NCBI GenBank assembly: GCA_003427395.1 | Contig: BFEA01000005.1 | Span: 8,013,420-8,049,270, forward strand | Direction of reading: 5' to 3' | Source of the DNA: Chara braunii | Lineage: Eukaryota; Streptophyta; Charophyceae; Charales; Characeae | Length of the DNA stretch: 35,851 bases | Shown: positions 31,587 through 35,851 of the stretch, one piece after another | How the letters are laid out: each line of letters begins with the position of its first letter | How positions within the stretch are numbered: the stretch's first letter is position 1 | The notes under the pieces: generated by a model | Told to the model about the DNA's origin: nothing | Databases searched by the model: none | The model's input: the letters and a program-made list of their open reading frames with translations, nothing else | Made by a program: the position numbers and the translations under genes

Positions 31587-32547
31587 GATTCATGAAAACC
31601 TAACAAAACCACAAAACCTAATATTTTTTATAGAATGAAAAAATAAAAGTCAACTTGTTATTTTTGACAAATAAAAGAGATCATTTTTACTGTTTGCCGA
31701 TAAAAGAGGGAAAAAAACATGCAAAAGGTCTAACAATTCTCAAAATGTGCAAAAAAATATTTTCCTGCAAAGAGCATGTTACAAGACTATAAGTTGTTCT
31801 CAGTAGATTGAAAAAAAACATTGCTCAAACAAGACAATTTTCAAGCACTGCAAGGCGGACTCGAAAAATGTTAAAAAAAACAGTTTCGATGAATACTCAT
31901 TTGTATAACTCTAAGTCGTTTAAATCAGTTTCGTAAAAACAAGAGTCTGCGAAAGCTAGTTTATAGAACTACAATAGTATAAATTAATATAACTTCATTT
32001 TTAAGTTAATTGTAAAACCCTTGTGAAAAAAAAATTATGTTATGTAAAAGAAAATCCGAACAGCTTTTGTTAGGGAGACATCAACAAATTTTTAGTTTAC
32101 CACGATTTAAAATTACAAAATAGAAAAATATTTTAATTAAACACACTAAAAAATAATATATTCGTCTATGTATGAAAGAACATTTTCAAGCGAATGTATT
32201 CGTGAACTGGAGAATAAGTGTGCGTGTTTTGAAAACCCCGGAATAGGTTCATCGTGCTACATACCTTATAGAACTATAAATATATTTTTCTTAGATAAAT
32301 AAAAAATTGAGATATTTAAGTTCTTGAACAAACAGTGCTTTGCAAGGTGGTGATTTTTTTGCAAATAACCTTGGTTCTCCCCTCTCCACTTCTAGCGGTT
32401 CAAAAAAAATACTTTTCTATTTTTTTTCAGTTAATTTACTTCACATTAAATTTTGTTCATGCAGGAGGCCTGAAAAATGTACTATCATAATCTTTCAAAA
32501 CATTTATGCAAACCTAACAATTTTTTTTGTTAGGTTCTTATGAATTC
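31587..32547 (-). mobile_element. TIR element copy 2 (~0.96 kb), inserted in the satellite
   Basis: This is the reverse complement of the element at 27938-28859 along its whole length, with alternating conserved and diverged stretches and small indels. Conserved landmarks include TTTTTCAGGCCTCCT near its right end and TTTTGCACATTTTGAG near its left end, both read on the minus strand. Satellite sequence abuts on both sides (CCCCGATGT on the left, GTTGAAGTGTGTTTCAG on the right), so the insertion postdates the array. The right TIR has a few substitutions. Confidence 0.8.
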
Positions 32548-33825
32548 TATGTTGAAGTGTGTTTCAGTAACGAAACCTCGAATCTAGGCTTGCATAAAAT
32601 TCGAAATCTAACCAAGTAAAACATGAAAAACCCGAAGAGTGTTTCGGTAACGAAACATCAAAGCCGTGCTTGCATAAAACTTCGAAATATGACCAAGTAA
32701 AACATTGAATGTTGAAGTGTGTTTTGTTATAAAAACATTGAATCTAGGTTTGGATATAACACACTAGAAACACTAAGTAAGAGTCGAAAACCCCGAAGTG
32801 TATTTTGGTAACAAAACACCTAAGCCAGACTTGGAATAAACTTTGAAATATGACAAAGTAAAACCCGAAAATGTCGAAGTGTGTTTCGGTAACGATACAT
32901 CGAATCTTGGCTTGTACTGAACTTTGAAATATGACTAAATAAAACCCGAAAACCCCGAAGAGTGTTTCGCTAAAGAAACATTAAATCTAAGCTCGGATAA
33001 AACTTCAAAATATGACAAAGTAAAACTCGAAAACCCCGAAGTGTGTTTCGTTAACGAAATACCGAATCCAGGCTTCAAAAAAACAAAGTAGAAACACTAA
33101 GTTAAACTCTAAAACCTCGAAGTGTGTTTTGGTAATGAAACACCGATGCCAGACTTGAATTAAACTTTGAAATATGACCAAGTAAAACCAGAAAACCACG
33201 AAGTGTGTTTCGACACTGAAACACGAAATCTTGGCTTGGAGTGAACTTTTAAATATGACTAAATAAAATCCAAGAACCCCGAAGTGTGTTTCGGTAATGA
33301 AACACCGAATCTTGGCTTGGAGTAAACTTTGAAATATGACCAAGGAAAACCCGAAAACCCCGAAGTGTATTTCGGTAACGAAACACAGAATCTAGGTTTA
33401 GATTAGACTTTGAAATATGACTAAAAATATATGAAAACCCCGAAGTGTGTTTCGGTAACGAAACACCGAATCTAGACTTGCATGAAAAACCGAAAACCTC
33501 GAAGTGTGTTTCCTTAACGAAACACGGAATCTAAAGTTGGATGAAACTTTGAAATATAACTAAGTAAAAGCCGAAAACCCTGAAGTTTGTTTCTGTAATG
33601 AAGCATCGAATCTTGACTTAGATTAAACTTTGAAATATGACTAAACAAAGCCCGAAAACCCTGAAGTGTGTTTCGGTAACGAAACAACGAATCTAGGTTT
33701 GCATAAAACTTTGAAATATGACCAAGTAAAACCCGAAAACCCCGAAGTGTGTTTCGGTAACGGATCACCGAAGCCAAACTTGGATATAACTCTCTAAAAA
33801 AACTAAGTAAAACCCCGAAGTGTAA
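32548..33825. repeat. 81-bp satellite array, right block (~15 monomers)
   Basis: It has the same monomer and hairpin as the left block. Monomers here vary more in length, and some are shortened near 32700 and 33480. The last recognisable unit ends around 33825 with GTAAAACCCCGAAGTGTAAA. Minus-strand frames at 33005-33343 and 33514-33777 are repeat artefacts. Confidence 0.94.
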
Positions 33826-34200
33826 AACATCAAATGAGCATATTTATGCTCAGTATATCATATATAAGAGTTTTTTCGTTATAGATTCAATGAAACATAA
33901 GACATCCGTTAACCATGTCTCTGAATGATGCAACAATGCAAAGTTCACAACTAGGACTTTTAGTAATACTTGTACCTGACCTAACCACACCCTCTTTGAA
34001 AGCCAATCACCCATACCCACTCTATACCTGGCCTGCCGGACCTTTATCCATCTCCACGTGCTACAAAAAAAAACTGTATACCGTGACCTACCCTACATGA
34101 ACCTCTTCAGTATGTAACTCGTCATACCTACAAGTGAACTATGTTTTTCAAAACCATCTATGACCATCTGAACCCAAACCATTTGTTAACCTCCCATACC
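33826..34200. other. Spacer leading into C-rich repeat
   Basis: Unique AT-rich DNA passes gradually into CCTACC/ACCCAC-rich sequence from about 33970. A 61-codon ORF at 33915-34100 is unrecognised. Confidence 0.4.
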
Positions 34201-34465
34201 CTACCCTACCTAAGTTTTCTTTACCTGTACCCACCCGTACCTACCGATAATTGTGTCCACCCACCTGTAACCACCCATGCTCGTCACCCACCCTTCCCTA
34301 ATCGCCCATAACCGCCCATAACTGCCCCAGAATGTCCCTAATCGCGCTTAACTGTCCCTAACGGTCCCTAACCGCCCTTAACTGATTTTATTTTTTTTTA
34401 ATTGCCCCTAACCACCCCTAGTTGTCCTTAACCGCCTCAAACTGTCCCCAACCCCCTAAATGTCA
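34200..34465. repeat. 10-bp C-rich decamer array with telomere-like core
   Basis: Units such as CCCATAACCG, TCCCTAATCG, TCCCTAACGG, TCCCTAACCG and CCCTTAACTG follow each other at a 10-bp period, most regularly at 34301-34382 and 34405-34450. A T-rich interruption lies at about 34385-34402. The CCCTAA word is that of plant-type telomeres, but the period is 10 and not 6 or 7, so this is a minisatellite and not a telomere. Confidence 0.75.
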
Positions 34466-34687
34466 AAGGATTGACGTGATAATTTTTATTATTATTAATA
34501 TTATTATTTTATTTTATTATTTTCGAGATGTGGCAGCTGCTGTAGTTACTATCGCAACAACAACAGTTGTTACATCTGGTTACTCTGATGCTGCTATGGA
34601 TGCATCTAGTGCTACATCAGCCTATGCAACCTGCATATCATCTACAAATGCAACAACCCTCCGTCTGTCGCACACTTGTACACTCTC

Positions 34688-34814
34688 ACACACACACACA
34701 CACATACAACATACACACGCACACACACATACACACACACACACACATACACACACACACACGCACACACACACACACATGCACTCACACGCACACATAC
34801 ACATACACACGCAT
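34688..34814. repeat. (CA)n microsatellite with TACA/GCACA interruptions
   Basis: About 125 bp consist of CA units interrupted by T and G substitutions. The His/Thr-rich plus frames and Cys/Val-rich minus frames are artefacts. Confidence 0.96.
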
Positions 34815-34859
34815 ATATAAATATTACATACATAGGGTTACACACATGAAAATAGTTAG

Positions 34860-35142
34860 AAATTTTGAAAAATAAAAATGAAAATAAATGAAGAGCAGCC
34901 GATGCGATGGACGAGCCATGTTCCGGAATATTTTTATTTTCGAACCTGACCTTTTCGATGACCCCCACCCTGGCAATATTCAGGAAACTGGTCTTCCACT
35001 CGCGATCACATGTGATCCAACCCCCTTCCCCGTCACCGAGTGCCATGACCCACCAACCCTCTTTGATAGCCGGTTGTATAACCTTCAGGTGCCAAATCAC
35101 GTTGTGCCCCGATTCCGCCTTAGTCAATCAGGTGTGCGTCTG
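34860..35142. other. Unassigned DNA left of the LTR
   Basis: Frames are open on both strands. The plus frame at 34888-35169 and the minus frame that starts at 35127 (reading GWWVMALGDGEGGWITCDRE) are protein-like in composition but not recognised. No domain is supportable. Confidence 0.25.
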
Positions 35143-35452
35143 TGTAGCGGACCTCGAGTTGGCCTGTGAGACCAGCCCCTTGGCCTGTTCTCACAGGCCT
35201 GTGTTACATTCGGGGTAGGCCAATCCAGGCCGGTACCTCTGTCGGTACCAGCCAGTCCAGTCCAGTCCCGTCAGTCCGCTGGGGTATACCCCAACCATTG
35301 TCTGTTTTCAGTCTCATTCCTCACTTGCACATTTTGGAGTACGTGCGTTGAAGTCTTGCGTGGGGAGCTGCGTTGTGCCATCTTGCTCCCCCTTCTTCCN
35401 CCATCTCCATCTCTGTCACTAGCGGAGCACCACACCTGGTGGGTCCGCTACA
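35143..35452 (+). mobile_element. LTR (310 bp) of an LTR retrotransposon
   Basis: It starts TGTAGCGGACC and ends GGTCCGCTACA, a perfect 11-bp terminal inverted repeat with the canonical TG...CA ends. A primer-binding site follows immediately. The length suits a short Copia-type or TRIM-type LTR. A palindrome GGGGTATACCCC lies at about 35281-35292. The single N at 35400 lies inside. Only this LTR is in the window, so the element's partner LTR and target duplication cannot be checked. Confidence 0.8.
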
Positions 35453-35453
35453 T

Positions 35454-35466
35454 TGGTATCGGAGCG
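35454..35466 (+). promoter_or_regulatory. Primer-binding site, initiator-Met tRNA type
   Basis: TGGTATCGGAGCG begins two bases after the LTR. It matches the common plant PBS TGGTATCAGAGC (complement of the initiator-methionine tRNA 3' end) with one mismatch, A to G at the eighth position. It fixes the element's orientation as plus and identifies 35143-35452 as a 5' LTR. Confidence 0.8.
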
Positions 35467-35724
35467 GGAACGGTCCCCGCCCCCACCCACCACACCGCAC
35501 AGCAGCGAAATACTACAAAACCCGACAGTCGGGTTTTGGCTGTTTTTGGGGCGTTTTGGGGCAAAAAAGCGGGAAAAACGACGGGAAAAGGTGCTGCAGC
35601 AGGAGAGCTCCACGTGGTGAAAAAGGAAGCCGGACCCTGACGCGTGCGCGCAAACGCCGCGCGCGCCACGCGGCCCCGCTGCCCCGCCCCGCTCCCGGAT
35701 TTATATTATCAAGATTCGGGATGC

Positions 35725-35805
35725 AACGGCTGCTGTAGGGGTTTGAACCCAGGCACTACCGGAGCCATGCGCGTGTGTAAGCAGCCTCATAACACACTCG
35801 CCACA
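35725..35805 (-). repeat. tRNA-like sequence (A- and B-box-like)
   Basis: On the minus strand a stretch beginning TGTGGCGAGTGTGTTATGAG resembles an A box of Ser/Leu-type tRNA. About 45 bases further, CTGGGTTCAAACCCCTAC is a good B-box/T-arm match. The T-arm stem has only about three clean pairs and the anticodon arm is unclear, so a tRNA-derived repeat or pseudogene is more likely than a working tRNA gene. Confidence 0.35.
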
Positions 35806-35851
35806 GTGTGTCCTTGGCTTTGTAACACGGCACACTCATGTTGAAGAGGTG

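Larger units (their letters stand above)
35453..35851 (+). mobile_element. Start of LTR retrotransposon interior (cut by window end)
   Basis: The GC-rich leader after the PBS contains a CCCGACAGTCGGG hairpin (about 35521-35533) and a GCGCGC-rich patch (35640-35690). No gag start is recognisable before the window ends. Plus-strand frames of 60-120 codons here are too short to assign. Whether the element is autonomous or a TRIM cannot be told from this window. Confidence 0.6.

Noticed and set aside
30493-33777. Minus-strand ORFs with a 27-residue repeat (three ORFs of 87-112 codons)
   Set aside because: The 27-residue period is the 81-bp satellite read in frame. Frames are repeatedly broken between monomers and there is no conserved start.
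34200-34465. Chromosome-end telomere
   Set aside because: The CCCTAA words are present, but the period is 10 bp with heavy variation, and unique DNA plus a retrotransposon follow on the right.
34642-35127. 161-codon minus-strand ORF
   Set aside because: About half is the (CA)n microsatellite read as Cys/Val. The remaining part is not recognised, so it is mentioned only as unassigned DNA.

Overview
This window is eukaryotic nuclear DNA, most likely from a land plant with a large, repeat-rich genome. The reasons are long homopolymer and di-/tetranucleotide microsatellites, several unrelated tandem-repeat families, non-autonomous DNA transposons with terminal inverted repeats, an LTR whose primer-binding site matches plant initiator-Met tRNA, and exon-like islands with GTAAGT-type donors. 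A transposase-like relic resembles the DUF7869 family, which from memory is common in mosses, ferns, lycophytes and some animals. I therefore lean to a non-flowering plant, but the sequence does not prove it. No complete intact gene was identified. Nothing looks bacterial: there are no operons, no ribosome binding sites and no CRISPR. One ambiguous base (N) lies at 35400.

Layout. 1-730: A-rich DNA with two copies of a 26-bp motif, AG-rich tracts and a possible tRNA-derived SINE on the minus strand. 1445-1985: degenerate ~37-40 bp array. 2000-4050: unassigned unique DNA. 4050-5258: ~43 copies of a 28-bp minisatellite, running directly into a family of ~566-bp repeats (5259-8290), each carrying stem-loop palindromes. 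8561-12086: a decayed transposase-like gene with in-frame stops and frameshifts, split by a ~445-bp foldback MITE (10957-11402). 13.0-14.2 kb: AT-rich degenerate repeats with a hairpin. 15.2-20.5 kb: scattered exon-like islands of one or more unrecognised genes or gene relics. 20.8-21.3 kb: (AC)n and a G-rich tract.

22369-24182: a non-autonomous hAT-type element with a perfect 8-bp target duplication. 24.45-24.57 kb: a dense cluster of perfect palindromes. 25.0-27.8 kb: microsatellites, a 130-codon ORF, a fragment related to the interior of the hAT-type element, and TTTCTG-rich DNA. 27938-28859 and 31587-32547: two inverted copies of one ~0.9-kb TIR element. The second copy sits inside an 81-bp satellite array (29995-33825) whose monomers carry a conserved 8-bp-stem palindrome. 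34.2-34.47 kb: C-rich decamer repeat with a telomere-like core, followed by (CA)n. 35143-35452: a 310-bp LTR with perfect 11-bp terminal inverted repeats, then the PBS and the start of a retrotransposon interior that leaves the window.

The window reads as a transposon graveyard and satellite nest, not as a set of cooperating genes. The most informative structure is the order of insertions: MITE into transposase relic, TIR element into satellite, hAT into a short duplicated sequence. Several unrelated tandem families also each encode a short stem with a small loop.
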